Source: a virus
Direction: 5' to 3' (one strand)
IMG/VR virus record: IMGVR_UViG_3300046692_000594
Coordinates: 1 to 26,422 of that record
Length of the DNA: 26,422 nucleotides
The translations under genes and the position numbers were made by a program. This document shows, in pieces, positions 7,919 through 14,852 of the stretch. The notes under the pieces are model-generated. The model was not told the origin of the DNA. It did no database searches and was given only the letters and a program-made list of their open reading frames with translations. Position 1 is the stretch's first letter, and each line of letters starts with the position of its first letter.

Positions 7919-8311
7919 TCACTCCCGCACCGCCCGCACCCGATAATCCACAACGCCACGCCACCCCTGCGCGCCACTCCGCGCCACCCGCGACCGCAAC
8001 AACCGCGCACTCACGATCCGCCAGCCCTGCTCCACGCCCGCAGCGACGATCGCCGGATCGACCCGCCCGATCATCCCGGCCAGCCGCCCCGGCGTCTCGT
8101 CCGCCACCACCAGCCCGATGGTCAGCCGCAATTCGCGCCCCTCGACATCCTTGCCGCCCCAGTCGCTCCCCAGACATTCGCCGACAAAGCCACAGGGTGC
8201 CGCCGCCCGCACCGGCTCGCCATCATAGATCCCATTGACCAGCGCCATCAGCGCTGCATCCGCCCGCAACGCCGCGATCACCGCCGCGCGCACCGCCACT
8301 TCCGCGCTCAT
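7919..8311 (-). CDS. Tail terminator, DUF3168 family (GTA gp8)
   Basis: This 130-aa protein begins MSAEVAVRAAVIAALRADAA and continues LMALVNGIYDGEP, the standard DUF3168 start, with a later GRELRLTIGLVV strand. The family caps the tail tube and joins it to the head connector. The ATG at 8311 overlaps the upstream stop as ATGA (8308-8311), which settles the start against a 14-residue longer frame. It faces the plus-strand secreted-protein gene convergently. Confidence 0.87.
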   Translation of the reverse strand: MSAEVAVRAAVIAALRADAALMALVNGIYDGEPVRAAAPCGFVGECLGSDWGGKDVEGRELRLTIGLVVADETPGRLAGMIGRVDPAIVAAGVEQGWRIVSARLLRSRVARSGAQGWRGVVDYRVRAVRE

Positions 8312-8496
8312 CGCCCTCTCCCCGCTTCCCGCAGCGCCAGATCGCGCAGCCATCGCGCCCGCAGCCCCCGCCCGGCCGCCACGACATCCTCGCCCTCGAC
8401 CAGCGCGTCGACGCCCTCGTCCCGCAAAGCCGCCACGATCGCCACCCGCCGCATCGCCGCCCGCGCCTCCACCAGCCGCACCAGCGCCGCCCTCAT
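8308..8496 (-). CDS. 62-aa ORF in the gp7 (head-completion) position
   Basis: The product (MRAALVRLVEARAAMRRVAI then GVDALVEGEDVVAAGRGLRA) is a small, basic, probably helix-strand-helix protein. It overlaps gp6 (8493-8496) and gp8 (8308-8311), each by ATGA, which is strong evidence that it is a real, coupled gene. It sits where RcGTA has gp7, a head-tail joining protein near 110 aa, but I see no clear match to that family. A diverged or minimal stopper protein is the best inference. Confidence 0.68.
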   Translation of the reverse strand: MRAALVRLVEARAAMRRVAIVAALRDEGVDALVEGEDVVAAGRGLRARWLRDLALREAGRGR

Positions 8497-9017
8497 GCCA
8501 GTCGCATCCGCCGGAACGGCCGCCACAGCGCGCTCACCACCGCCGGCGGCGCCGCGCTCTCATTGCCCCGCGCCAGATAATGGTCCGCCGCCAGCCGCAC
8601 GATCCCCTGCCGCAGTGCTTCGGGCAACCCATTCATCTCCCCGGCAAGTCCAGCGCGATAGCGCACCGCCAGCAGCCCCGGCTCCCCCGCCCGCGTCGCC
8701 CGCACCCAGCCATCGCCCGCCGCATCCACATCAATCGCATAGGCGCCCACCGCCAAAGCCGTACCATCCGCCGCCGTCACGCTCTCGATGCTCAGCACCG
8801 GCCGCGCCGACAGCCTTTGCCAGCGCCCATCACCCGCCACCGTCTCGCGCGCCTCCCGCGCCACCAGCCACTGGCCGACAAATTGCTCGCACAGCGCCGC
8901 CGCACTGCGCAGCAGCCCGGCCAGCACCGCATCTTCCGCCCCCGTCTCGATCCGCAAATAGGCTTTCAGCTCCGCCAGCGACGCCGCCAGCCCCCCACTT
9001 TCCTGTTCCACCAGCAT
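8493..9017 (-). CDS. Head-tail connector protein (GTA gp6, phiE125 gp8 type)
   Basis: The 174-aa product has the family layout: an N-terminal helical part with LAELKAYLRIETGAEDAVLA, then LLRSAAALCEQFVGQWL, a beta-rich middle (LSARPVLSIESVTAADGTAL), and a helical C-terminus around LPEALRQGIVRLAADHYLAR. This is the standard gp6-like adaptor that extends the portal and accepts the tail. It starts one base inside the upstream stop (TGATG) and overlaps the next small gene by ATGA. In RcGTA gp6 follows the capsid gene directly; here the fibre block comes between. Confidence 0.88.
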   Translation of the reverse strand: MLVEQESGGLAASLAELKAYLRIETGAEDAVLAGLLRSAAALCEQFVGQWLVAREARETVAGDGRWQRLSARPVLSIESVTAADGTALAVGAYAIDVDAAGDGWVRATRAGEPGLLAVRYRAGLAGEMNGLPEALRQGIVRLAADHYLARGNESAAPPAVVSALWRPFRRMRLA

Positions 9018-9295
9018 CAGCGTTCCTCCACCCGGATCGTCAGCGTCCGCTCATCCACCTGCCCGTCGGACAGGGTGACGCGATTGGTCAGCCGATAGAC
9101 ATGGCCGATCACCCCACCGCTCAGCCGCACGCTGCTGCGCTGCGCCTCGAACGCGCTCACCTCCACCACCAGCCCGCCCGTCTCCACCGGCGCCACCGTC
9201 CATCCGCTCGCGACCAGGCTCTGCCCGGCCAGATAGGCGGACCAGTCGACGCCATGGTCGATCCGTGCATCCGGGTCTTTCAATAATAGGCTCAT
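9017..9295 (-). CDS. Fibre-tail adaptor-like phage protein
   Basis: This 92-aa protein starts MSLLLKDPDARIDHGVDWSA and ends with a VTLSDGQVDERTLTIRVEER strand. The pattern 'DP...DYG.DWS...L..G...W' followed by 'SGG..G..YR.TNR...' and 'DERT..I.V.ER' is one I know from phage 'fibre-tail adaptor' proteins with an Ig-like beta fold. The start has AGGA six bases upstream and overlaps the stop of the 55-aa ORF (9292-9295). Position beside a chaperoned tail-fibre gene supports a role in attaching that fibre to the particle. RcGTA has no equivalent at this place. Confidence 0.65.
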   Translation of the reverse strand: MSLLLKDPDARIDHGVDWSAYLAGQSLVASGWTVAPVETGGLVVEVSAFEAQRSSVRLSGGVIGHVYRLTNRVTLSDGQVDERTLTIRVEER

Positions 9296-9459
9296 CTTAT
9301 CCTGCTCCCCCGTTCCGCCTCGGCCCGCGCCGTCCGCGCCTCGCCCGGCACGCGCCAGCCCTGCCCCGGCCGCACGCCGCTGCGCCACGGCCCTGTCCAG
9401 CGATCCGCGCTCTGCGCCAGATCGCCGATCACCCCCGCGCCCAGCGCCTCACCCTGCAT
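9292..9459 (-). CDS. 55-aa ORF between tail fibre and adaptor
   Basis: The reading frame begins at ATG 9459 (MQGEALGAGVIGDLAQSADR) with GGAGG six bases upstream, overlaps the fibre stop by 11 bases and ends in TGA overlapping the adaptor start (ATGA). The centre has WTGPWRSGVRPGQGW. The ribosome site plus two coupled junctions argue that it is translated. The rest of the minus-strand frame upstream (to 9795) is an out-of-frame shadow of the fibre gene. I do not recognise the family; the Trp-rich, Pro-containing segment and basic tail suggest a small structural or chaperone protein. Confidence 0.6.
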   Translation of the reverse strand: MQGEALGAGVIGDLAQSADRWTGPWRSGVRPGQGWRVPGEARTARAEAERGSRIR

Positions 9460-11257
9460 GGCCCGCCTCCAGCGCCGCCACCCGATCCGCCAGCGCCGCG
9501 ATCGCGTGCCGCTGCCATGCCGCCTCCAGCGCCAGACATTCCTCATAGCGCAGCCCCCAGCGCTCGCCCGCCGCCCGCGCCGGCCGCACGACAACGCCTT
9601 CGTCATCGCGCGCCTCGGCCTGCGCATCCCACGCATCATGACAGAGCAATCCCCAGCGCTGCGCCGCGCCATCGCCCATCCGCGCATCGATCGCGTCGCG
9701 CACCTGCTGCGCCACCAGCCCGACATGCCATCGCGCAGCGTCGCCCTTCTCCGCCACCGCCGCACGAAAGCGATAGCGCACCCAGCGCACATCACCCCAC
9801 GCCTCGATCAGCGCCGGATCGACAGCCTCCATCTCCTGCTTCTCGCGAGCGTCGGACGTGCTGATCGTCCCGCTCCCGGCATAGACGATCGACCATCGCA
9901 GCGCGGCCCCGCCCAGCGCCAGACTATTGTCGCTTGCCGGCGCCAGCACGCCGCCCACCTGAAACTCGCCCGTATCCCGCCGGATGGTCAGCGCCGTGCC
10001 CAGCACCGATCCCGCGTCCGAAAAACGCCGCAACGCAAAATCCGCCCCCGCATTGCTCCCGCTCTCCGCGCCATTGGTCTTGCCCATGTCCCAGCGCCCC
10101 GCCGTGCCGCTGCGCCACCGCAGCAGCGCATATTGGCCGGCCAGCGAGTCGATATAGGAAAAGGCGGTCGAGGAGGGATGGCTCACCTGCAAGCTGGTCA
10201 GCCCCGCCACCGCCCCGCCGCTGATCGCCACCGCCGAAGCGGCCTGCACCGCCATGTCACCCAGCCCCAGCGCGCTGCGCGCCCCGCTGGCGCTGGTCGC
10301 CCCGGTCCCTCCGCTCGCCAGCGCCAGCGTCCCGCCCAGCGTCAGCGTCCCGCTGCCCGTCACCGGCCCGCCCGACACGCTCAGCCCCGTCGTCCCGCCG
10401 CTCATCGCCACGCTGGTCACCGTGCCACTCGTGCTGCTCGTCCCCGCGCCGATATAGCTGCGCACGCCCGCCGCATCCGCCCGCGTCAACAGCGCCCGGC
10501 CGAAACTGGTCGTCGCCAGCGCCGCGATCGCCTCCAGATCGGCGTCATAGGCCTGCACGTCGCTGCCGATCGCCAGCCCCAGATTGCTGCGCGCCACGCT
10601 CGCGCTCGACGCCCCGGTGCCGCCATCGGCCACCGCCAGATCCACGATCCCGCCGATCGTCCCGCCGCTGATCGCCACCGCACCGGGGCTTTGCGTCGCC
10701 AGCCCGCCCAGCCCGATCGCCGCCCGCGCCGCCGCCGCATCCCCCGCGCCGATCAGGCTGCGTCCCTGCGCGCTCAGCGCCGTCAACCCGGCCGCGCCGG
10801 CCCCGGTCCAGTAGCTCATCTGGTCCGCCGCGCTCGCCTGCCCGGCCAGCGCCGTCAGATTGGCGCTCGCGCCCTGCTTGCCGTCCAGCGCCGCCGCCAG
10901 CCCGTCGATCGCCGCCAACCCATGGCCATGCGCCTCGACCGCCGCCACCCATCCGGCATGCAGCGCCAGCCCGACCTTCTTCTCCAGCGGCGCGAAATCC
11001 ACCGCCGCGCCGCCTGCCGAAGACGCCGCCGGCGTCCGCACCAGCCGCCCGGCCTCGTCCAGTTCCCCAGTCCCCGCCTCCCACTGGGTCGGATCGCCCA
11101 CGCCCATGATCATATAGGGGAAGCGCGCCCCCGCCCCCAGCACATCGGCAAAAGCGCGATAGCCCGCCACCGCCCCGCCCAGCAGCAACGGCCCATCCCC
11201 GCCATCATAACAGACCTCCCGCACCAGGTCGGCCATCTCCAGCCCCGAAATCGCCAC
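9449..11257 (-). CDS. Tail fibre with C-terminal S74 intramolecular chaperone
   Basis: With the GTG start at 11257 the protein is 602 aa. The N-terminal domain (MADLVREVCYDGGDGPLLLG then GYRAFADVLGAG) resembles phage particle-attachment domains. The middle is a repetitive shaft of Gly/Ala/Ser-rich repeats such as ADGGTGASSASVARSNLGLA and ASGGTGATSASGARSALGLG. The C-terminal about 135 residues begin at TSDAREKQEM and match the peptidase S74 chaperone, with likely self-cleavage between S468 and D469. Such fibres trimerise and bind the cell surface. Codons before 11257 are translated from a repeat. ATG 11236 is an alternative start; GTG is preferred for its AGGGGG ribosome site. The block is absent between gp5 and gp6 of RcGTA. 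Confidence 0.85.
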   Translation of the reverse strand: MAISGLEMADLVREVCYDGGDGPLLLGGAVAGYRAFADVLGAGARFPYMIMGVGDPTQWEAGTGELDEAGRLVRTPAASSAGGAAVDFAPLEKKVGLALHAGWVAAVEAHGHGLAAIDGLAAALDGKQGASANLTALAGQASAADQMSYWTGAGAAGLTALSAQGRSLIGAGDAAAARAAIGLGGLATQSPGAVAISGGTIGGIVDLAVADGGTGASSASVARSNLGLAIGSDVQAYDADLEAIAALATTSFGRALLTRADAAGVRSYIGAGTSSTSGTVTSVAMSGGTTGLSVSGGPVTGSGTLTLGGTLALASGGTGATSASGARSALGLGDMAVQAASAVAISGGAVAGLTSLQVSHPSSTAFSYIDSLAGQYALLRWRSGTAGRWDMGKTNGAESGSNAGADFALRRFSDAGSVLGTALTIRRDTGEFQVGGVLAPASDNSLALGGAALRWSIVYAGSGTISTSDAREKQEMEAVDPALIEAWGDVRWVRYRFRAAVAEKGDAARWHVGLVAQQVRDAIDARMGDGAAQRWGLLCHDAWDAQAEARDDEGVVVRPARAAGERWGLRYEECLALEAAWQRHAIAALADRVAALEAGHAG

Positions 11258-11313
11258 GCCCACCCCCTCGAAAAACAAAAAAGGGGGAAGAAGCCTGAAG
11301 CCCCTCCCCCCAA

Positions 11314-11388
11314 ACCTTCTCCCCATGGGGGAGAAGGATACGCAGTCTTACCGGCGCAGCCGGTTAGACGAAGTTGGATGAGGGGGAC
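11314..11388. repeat. Dispersed repeat downstream of the capsid gene
   Basis: It starts with an inverted CCTTCTCCCC/GGGGGAGAAGG hairpin and continues with GATACGCAGTCTTACC, GGTTAGACGAAGTTGGATGA and GGGGG. A clearly related copy lies at 12618-12690 on the other side of the capsid gene, in the same orientation. Confidence 0.8.
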
Positions 11389-11406
11389 CAACGCCCCCTC
11401 ACCCCC

Positions 11407-11436
11407 TTACGAAGCCGCAAACTTCATCAGCTTGCC
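11407..11436 (-). other. Eroded second copy of the capsid gene 3' end
   Basis: Read on the minus strand this 30-base piece encodes GKLMKFAAS-stop. The true capsid gene 40 bases upstream ends IKVMKFSAS-stop. The two 30-mers match at 22 positions, and several differences are third-position changes (TTC/TTT), the pattern expected of diverged homologous coding sequence rather than a recent tandem slip. The 40-base offset puts it in another frame, so it is not translated with gp5. Confidence 0.6.
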
Positions 11437-11446
11437 ACCGCCTCGT

Positions 11447-12562
11447 TTACGAGGCGGAGAACTTCATCACCTTAATCGCCTCGCTATTGGCCACGCCGCC
11501 GCCAATCCGCTTGACCGCATAGAAATGCACGAACGGCTTGTTGCTGAACGGATCGCGCAGGATGCTCGTCTCGCTGCGTTCCGCGATGACATAGCCCGCC
11601 TGAAAATTGCCGAAGGCGATCGACAGGCTGTTCGCAGCGATATCGGGCATGTCCTCGGCCTCGACCACCGGGTAGCCCAGCAAAGTCGCCGGCTGCCCCG
11701 CCGCCATCGAAGGCTGCCACAGAAACGCGCCGTCGCTGGTCTTCATCTTGCGGATCACCGCCAGCGTCGCCGAATTCATGACGAAGCTCGCCCCCTGCCG
11801 GTATGGCGCGCGCAGGCTCTGCACCAGATCGATGAGCCTGTCCTGCGGATTGGACGCGGCAAAGGCTCCTGCCGCCCCCGACGCCACATATTGCAGCGAC
11901 CCGAAGGCCCGCACGCTGTCCGCCTCATTGGTGGTCGTATAGGTCAGGAAGCCCTTGGGCTTGCTGGTCCCATTGCCATTGACAAAGGCCGCGCCCTCCG
12001 CCGCCGCAAATTCGCGCGCAATCTCGCTCGCCAGCCAGCTTTCGACATCGAACTGCGCATCGTCCAGCATCGCCTGCGATGCCGCCGGATTGGCGAACAG
12101 TTCGCCCGAAGGCGGCACGATCTCGTTGAAACTCGGCGTCCCCGTCTCGGCCCGCGCGCCCGTCTCGCTGGCCCATCCCGACACGATCCCGCCCGACGTC
12201 ACCAGCTTGCGATAGCCCGCCGTCCCGGTCCGCACGACATTGGCGATCCCGCGGATCGGCGATACGCTCTTGAGCGTCGCGTCGATCAACTGGTCGATCT
12301 CCCGCGGCACCGCATAGCCCCCCGCCGCGCCACTGGCGCCCGAAAAGCTCTTCAGCTCGACCCCGGCTTCCAGCCCCTGCCGCAAATAACGCTCCACAAA
12401 TAGCGCCCGCGCCGGATCGACGGCGCCACCCTTGACCCCATCCAGAGCCGGCCGCTGCTGCGCCAGCAAAGCCCCCTTCAGCGCCGCGACTTCCCCCGCC
12501 AGCTCCTCGATCCGCTCCCCCTGCGCCACCAGCTCCAGGCTCGCCTCCAACATATCCGTCAT
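11447..12562 (-). CDS. Major capsid protein, HK97 fold (GTA gp5)
   Basis: The 371-aa product is a typical GTA major capsid protein. It has an N-terminal scaffold-like coiled coil (MTDMLEASLELVAQGERIEE), then SGAAGGYAVPREIDQLIDAT at the mature N-terminus, a GFLTYTTTNEADS segment, a PYRQGASFVMNSATLAVIRK helix and a C-terminal DPFSNKPFVHFYAVKRIGG strand. The family assembles T=3-like small heads in RcGTA. I chose ATG 12562, which has GGAG six bases before it; the longer frame to 12721 is repeat-derived. The ATG at 12553 is a weaker alternative. The prohead protease gp4 is expected to remove the N-terminal part, probably shortly before residue 80. Confidence 0.95.
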   Translation of the reverse strand: MTDMLEASLELVAQGERIEELAGEVAALKGALLAQQRPALDGVKGGAVDPARALFVERYLRQGLEAGVELKSFSGASGAAGGYAVPREIDQLIDATLKSVSPIRGIANVVRTGTAGYRKLVTSGGIVSGWASETGARAETGTPSFNEIVPPSGELFANPAASQAMLDDAQFDVESWLASEIAREFAAAEGAAFVNGNGTSKPKGFLTYTTTNEADSVRAFGSLQYVASGAAGAFAASNPQDRLIDLVQSLRAPYRQGASFVMNSATLAVIRKMKTSDGAFLWQPSMAAGQPATLLGYPVVEAEDMPDIAANSLSIAFGNFQAGYVIAERSETSILRDPFSNKPFVHFYAVKRIGGGVANSEAIKVMKFSAS

Positions 12563-12617
12563 GCCCGTCTCCACAAAAGAAGGCGGCCCAACCGGACCGC
12601 CCATACAAAACAAAAAA

Positions 12618-12690
12618 TCCTCGCCCCTCCAGGGGAGAGGATACGAAGTCTTGGCAGCTTGCTGACTAGACGCAGTTGGAGAGGGGGCTG
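12618..12690. repeat. Dispersed repeat upstream of the capsid gene
   Basis: Related to 11314-11388: TCCTCGCCCCT/AGGGGAGAGGA hairpin, then GATACGAAGTCTTGGC, GACTAGACGCAGTTGGAGA and GGGGG. Both are in the same orientation and enclose gp5. Confidence 0.75.
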
Positions 12691-12715
12691 CCCACACGAA
12701 AGCGCAGAGCAAACA

Positions 12716-12785
12716 CGCCAATTCCCTCCGCGTCCCCGCGCCTCCGCGCGAACAAAAACCTCAGCGCCCTCTGCGCCTCTGCGCG
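12716..12785. repeat. Dispersed repeat (Cys/Arg-type 'CTCCGCG' and 'CTCTGCG' units)
   Basis: Contains CGCGTCCCCGCGCCTCCGCG followed by CTCTGCGCCTCTGCGCGAAC. The same units recur at 14243-14306, 14914-14940, 21691-21714 and 24301-24458. It lies upstream of the dioxygenase gene and supplies a spurious N-terminal extension to its frame. Confidence 0.8.
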
Positions 12786-12828
12786 AACCCACTGGACAGC
12801 CCCGCCACCCGCATTGGATAGCAGCATC

Positions 12829-13503
12829 ATGCTTCTCACCCTCGTCCCCCACGGCGCACACCACATCCCCGCCGCGCTCCCCGAAACCGCGCTCGCCACC
12901 ATCGAAGGCGCCCTCGCAGCTCTCCCCACCGACCGGGCAGGCCAGCGCCTCGCCAGCCTGCCCGCCCTCGCCGACATGCTGCACCCCAGCGGCGCAATCG
13001 GCCGCCACCCCGCCGCCCATCTGGGCAAGGCCGCCAAAGCCGTCCGCGCGATCTTCTTCGACAAGAGCGAAGCCACCAACTGGTCGCTCGGCTGGCATCA
13101 GGACCGCACCATCGCCGTGCAGCAGCGCATCGACACGCCGGGCTTCGGCCCCTGGACGCTCAAGTCCGGCATCCAGCACGTCGCCCCGCCGCAATCCCTG
13201 CTCGACCGGATGCTGACCCTGCGCATCCATCTCGATCCCGTCGACGCAGACAATGCCCCGCTGCTGATCGCACCCGGCTCCCACCGCCACGGCCGCGTCC
13301 CCGAAACAGACGTCGCCGCCCTCGTCGCTACCTGCGGCACCCATGCCTGCCTCGCCCGACGCGGCGACATCTGGCTCTACGCCACCCCGATCCTCCACGC
13401 CTCCGACGCCGCCACCAACCCTCGCCACCGCCGCATCCTGCAACTCGACTATAGCGCCGACCCGCTACCGGCCGCGCTGGAATGGCTGGGAGTCAGCAAA
13501 TGA
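12829..13503 (+). CDS. Phytanoyl-CoA dioxygenase (PhyH)-like Fe(II)/2-oxoglutarate oxygenase
   Basis: The 224-aa product carries the facial triad of the PhyH family: H90-x-D92 in LGWHQDRTI and a distal His, H190, in LYATPILHASDA. R201/R202 in PRHRRILQLDY, about ten residues later, is the expected 2-oxoglutarate-binding Arg. APGSHRHGR at about 149-156 is also typical of the fold. The substrate cannot be read from the sequence. It would be a cytoplasmic hydroxylase using Fe(II), O2 and 2-oxoglutarate. I chose ATG 12829 because the earlier codons are repeat-derived. It overlaps the next membrane-protein gene as ATGA, so the two form an operon on the strand opposite to the GTA genes, between gp4 and gp5. 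Confidence 0.85.
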   Translation: MLLTLVPHGAHHIPAALPETALATIEGALAALPTDRAGQRLASLPALADMLHPSGAIGRHPAAHLGKAAKAVRAIFFDKSEATNWSLGWHQDRTIAVQQRIDTPGFGPWTLKSGIQHVAPPQSLLDRMLTLRIHLDPVDADNAPLLIAPGSHRHGRVPETDVAALVATCGTHACLARRGDIWLYATPILHASDAATNPRHRRILQLDYSADPLPAALEWLGVSK

Positions 13504-13748
13504 GCGACAATCGTGCATTCAAAAAACGCAATCTGATCGCAGCTTCCATCTGCTACTGGTTCATCGCGCTATCGGTATCAGGCTTGGCGGTTATACTGGT
13601 GGGCGATTGCCCAACCGCCTTGACCGAAACTGACTATCAGCATTGCGTAAAAACAGCTGATGATGTTGGCTCCTTCACTCTCAGGCTGTCCTTGATCGGC
13701 TATTTCATTTTCATGTGCGCTTATGTGCTGAGACATAAGCGCAGATAG
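13500..13748 (+). CDS. Small two-helix membrane protein coupled to the dioxygenase
   Basis: The 82-aa product has a basic N-terminus (MSDNRAFKKRN), a hydrophobic segment from about residue 14 to 36 (ICYWFIALSVSGLAVILVG), a short extracytoplasmic loop with two Cys, and a second hydrophobic segment at about 55-75 (LIGYFIFMCAYVL). The ends (HKRR) are positive, so both termini should be cytoplasmic. The start overlaps the dioxygenase stop by ATGA and has GGGAG seven bases upstream. Base composition is lower in GC than its neighbours. The TAG stop touches the gp4 stop on the other strand. Family not recognised. Confidence 0.75.
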   Translation: MSDNRAFKKRNLIAASICYWFIALSVSGLAVILVGDCPTALTETDYQHCVKTADDVGSFTLRLSLIGYFIFMCAYVLRHKRR

Positions 13749-14150
13749 TCATCCCTCCACCGCCACCACCCGCGCCAGAGGCTGCATCGGATGCGTCACC
13801 ACGCTCACCTCGACCAGTTCCAGCGCCAGCAATTCACGCGGCCCCGCGCCCCGCGCCTCGCGCACCCGATAGCCAAAGCTCAACCCATCGACCGCGCGTG
13901 ACGCCAGCGCCGCCGCCGCCTCCCGCCCGGCCGCCGTGCGCCGCGACACCCTCCCGATCACCCGCAGCCCGCGCGCATCTTCCCGCGCCGTCTCGACCAC
14001 GCCAATGACGCTGCCCGGCCCATGCTGCCACAACAAGGGCACGCCCGCCGTCGCCACGGCGCCAAAAGCCCCCGCCCGCACCACATCTCCGCCCCGGTCC
14101 ACCCGATCGAAAATCGCCGCATAACCGGCAAAGCGCAGATCGCTGTCCAT
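13749..14150 (-). CDS. HK97-type prohead protease (GTA gp4)
   Basis: The 133-aa product begins MDSDLRFAGYAAIFDRVDRG and continues GGDVVRAGAFGAV, the usual entry to Caudovirus prohead proteases. The catalytic His is in LLWQHGPGSVIG and the catalytic Ser in VDGLSFGYRV; ELVEVSVVTHPMQPLARV closes the domain. It cleaves the capsid N-terminal scaffold during maturation. It is shorter than RcGTA gp4 (about 190 aa) and lacks a long C-terminal extension. ATG 14150 has a GGGGTGAGG stretch directly upstream; the longer frame to 14273 is repeat-derived (FARRRGDAE). It is separated from the capsid gene by the plus-strand dioxygenase operon. Confidence 0.9.
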   Translation of the reverse strand: MDSDLRFAGYAAIFDRVDRGGDVVRAGAFGAVATAGVPLLWQHGPGSVIGVVETAREDARGLRVIGRVSRRTAAGREAAAALASRAVDGLSFGYRVREARGAGPRELLALELVEVSVVTHPMQPLARVVAVEG

Positions 14151-14205
14151 CCTCACCCCTTCCAAATCGACATGGTTCACGCAGAGCCGCAGAGCACGCA
14201 GAGAG

Positions 14206-14226
14206 AAAAAAGCCGCCAAAGGCGGC
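14206..14226 (-). terminator. Intrinsic terminator-like hairpin after gp3.5
   Basis: On the minus strand GCCGCC-TTT-GGCGGC is followed by six T residues. It lies between gp3.5 and gp4 in the GTA transcription direction and forms the first part of a repeat module shared with 14875-14940. Confidence 0.75.
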
Positions 14227-14308
14227 CCATTCTCCCTTATCTTCTCCGCGTCCCCGCGCCTCCGCGCGAACACAATCTCAGCGTCCTCTGCGCCTCTGCG
14301 CGAACAAA
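14206..14308. repeat. Terminator-plus-repeat module, copy A
   Basis: Terminator hairpin, then CCCATTCTCCCTTATCTTCT and CCGCGTCCCCGCGCCTCCGC, followed by a CTCTGCGCCTCTGCGCGAAC unit. The first 66 bases are nearly identical to 14875-14940. Confidence 0.85.
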
Positions 14309-14324
14309 ATTGCCCCCTTCCCGC

Positions 14325-14633
14325 TTATCCCTTCACCAACCCGACAAGGCCGACCTTCACCGCAATCCCCAGCAGCAACAGCGCCATGCCGATCCGCACG
14401 ATCCAGCCGATCACCGCCCCGCGCGCCGCCTTCTTCGCGTCGCGCCAGGCGGACAGCAATTCGCGCAATTCCCGCACATCGCCCTCCGCGCGCCGATCCG
14501 CCAGCCCCAGCCGCTCCAGCGCCCGCCCTGCGCCCAGCTCGCTCGCCTCCTCGATCAGCGCGCGGATCGTCACCATATCCAGCACCTGCCCATCCGCCTG
14601 CGCCACCAGCCGCGCCAGCATCTCCTCTTTCAT
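14325..14633 (-). CDS. DUF6127 family protein (GTA gp3.5)
   Basis: This 102-aa protein has a helical N-terminal region (MKEEMLARLVAQADG, LIEEASELGAGRALERLGLA), then LRELLSAWRDAKKAARGAVI and one C-terminal transmembrane helix (IGMALLLLGIAVKVGLVGLV). This matches the DUF6127 family, the rcc01685/gp3.5 gene between portal and protease in GTA clusters. Function is unknown; the membrane helix suggests a role at the cell membrane rather than inside the head. ATG 14633 has AAGGAG six bases upstream, which excludes longer frames. A plus-strand 57-aa gene separates it from the portal. Confidence 0.82.
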   Translation of the reverse strand: MKEEMLARLVAQADGQVLDMVTIRALIEEASELGAGRALERLGLADRRAEGDVRELRELLSAWRDAKKAARGAVIGWIVRIGMALLLLGIAVKVGLVGLVKG

Positions 14634-14678
14634 CGCCCGCTCCTTCCCATCCGCCCACTCTGCCCCTATCTGCACGCC

Positions 14679-14852
14679 ATGAAGCGCACTCCCCGCAAAG
14701 TCCTGATCGTCCTTATCCTCGCCGCGATCGGCGCCCTCGCCTGGCATTTCGACCTGTTCCGCGTCGGCGATTGCCTGACGCAGGGCGGCACATGGAACTG
14801 GGACGGCAATTTCTGCCGCCTCGATTCCCTCCCCGCCCGCGCCCCGGACTGA
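14679..14852 (+). CDS. 57-aa single-pass membrane protein with a Cys-pair tail
   Basis: The product has a basic start (MKRTPRKV), one transmembrane helix (LIVLILAAIGALAWHF) and an exported tail with GDCLTQGGTWNWDGNFC, two Cys around a Gly/Trp-rich loop. Short proteins with a C-x(n)-GG-x-W-x(n)-C tail are common in sphingomonads in my experience, without known function. No clear ribosome site is seen before ATG 14679. It lies divergently beside gp3.5, and its downstream side is a terminator-repeat module. Confidence 0.62.
   Translation: MKRTPRKVLIVLILAAIGALAWHFDLFRVGDCLTQGGTWNWDGNFCRLDSLPARAPD

Noticed and set aside
9458-12403. 981-aa plus-strand open frame
   Set aside because: It lies antisense to the tail-fibre and capsid genes, is Arg/Pro/His-rich with no domain signal, and results from the high-GC third position bias.
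12301-12950. Possible CRISPR array from repeated GC-rich units
   Set aside because: The repeats are scattered with irregular spacing and no equal spacers; they are dispersed intergenic repeats.
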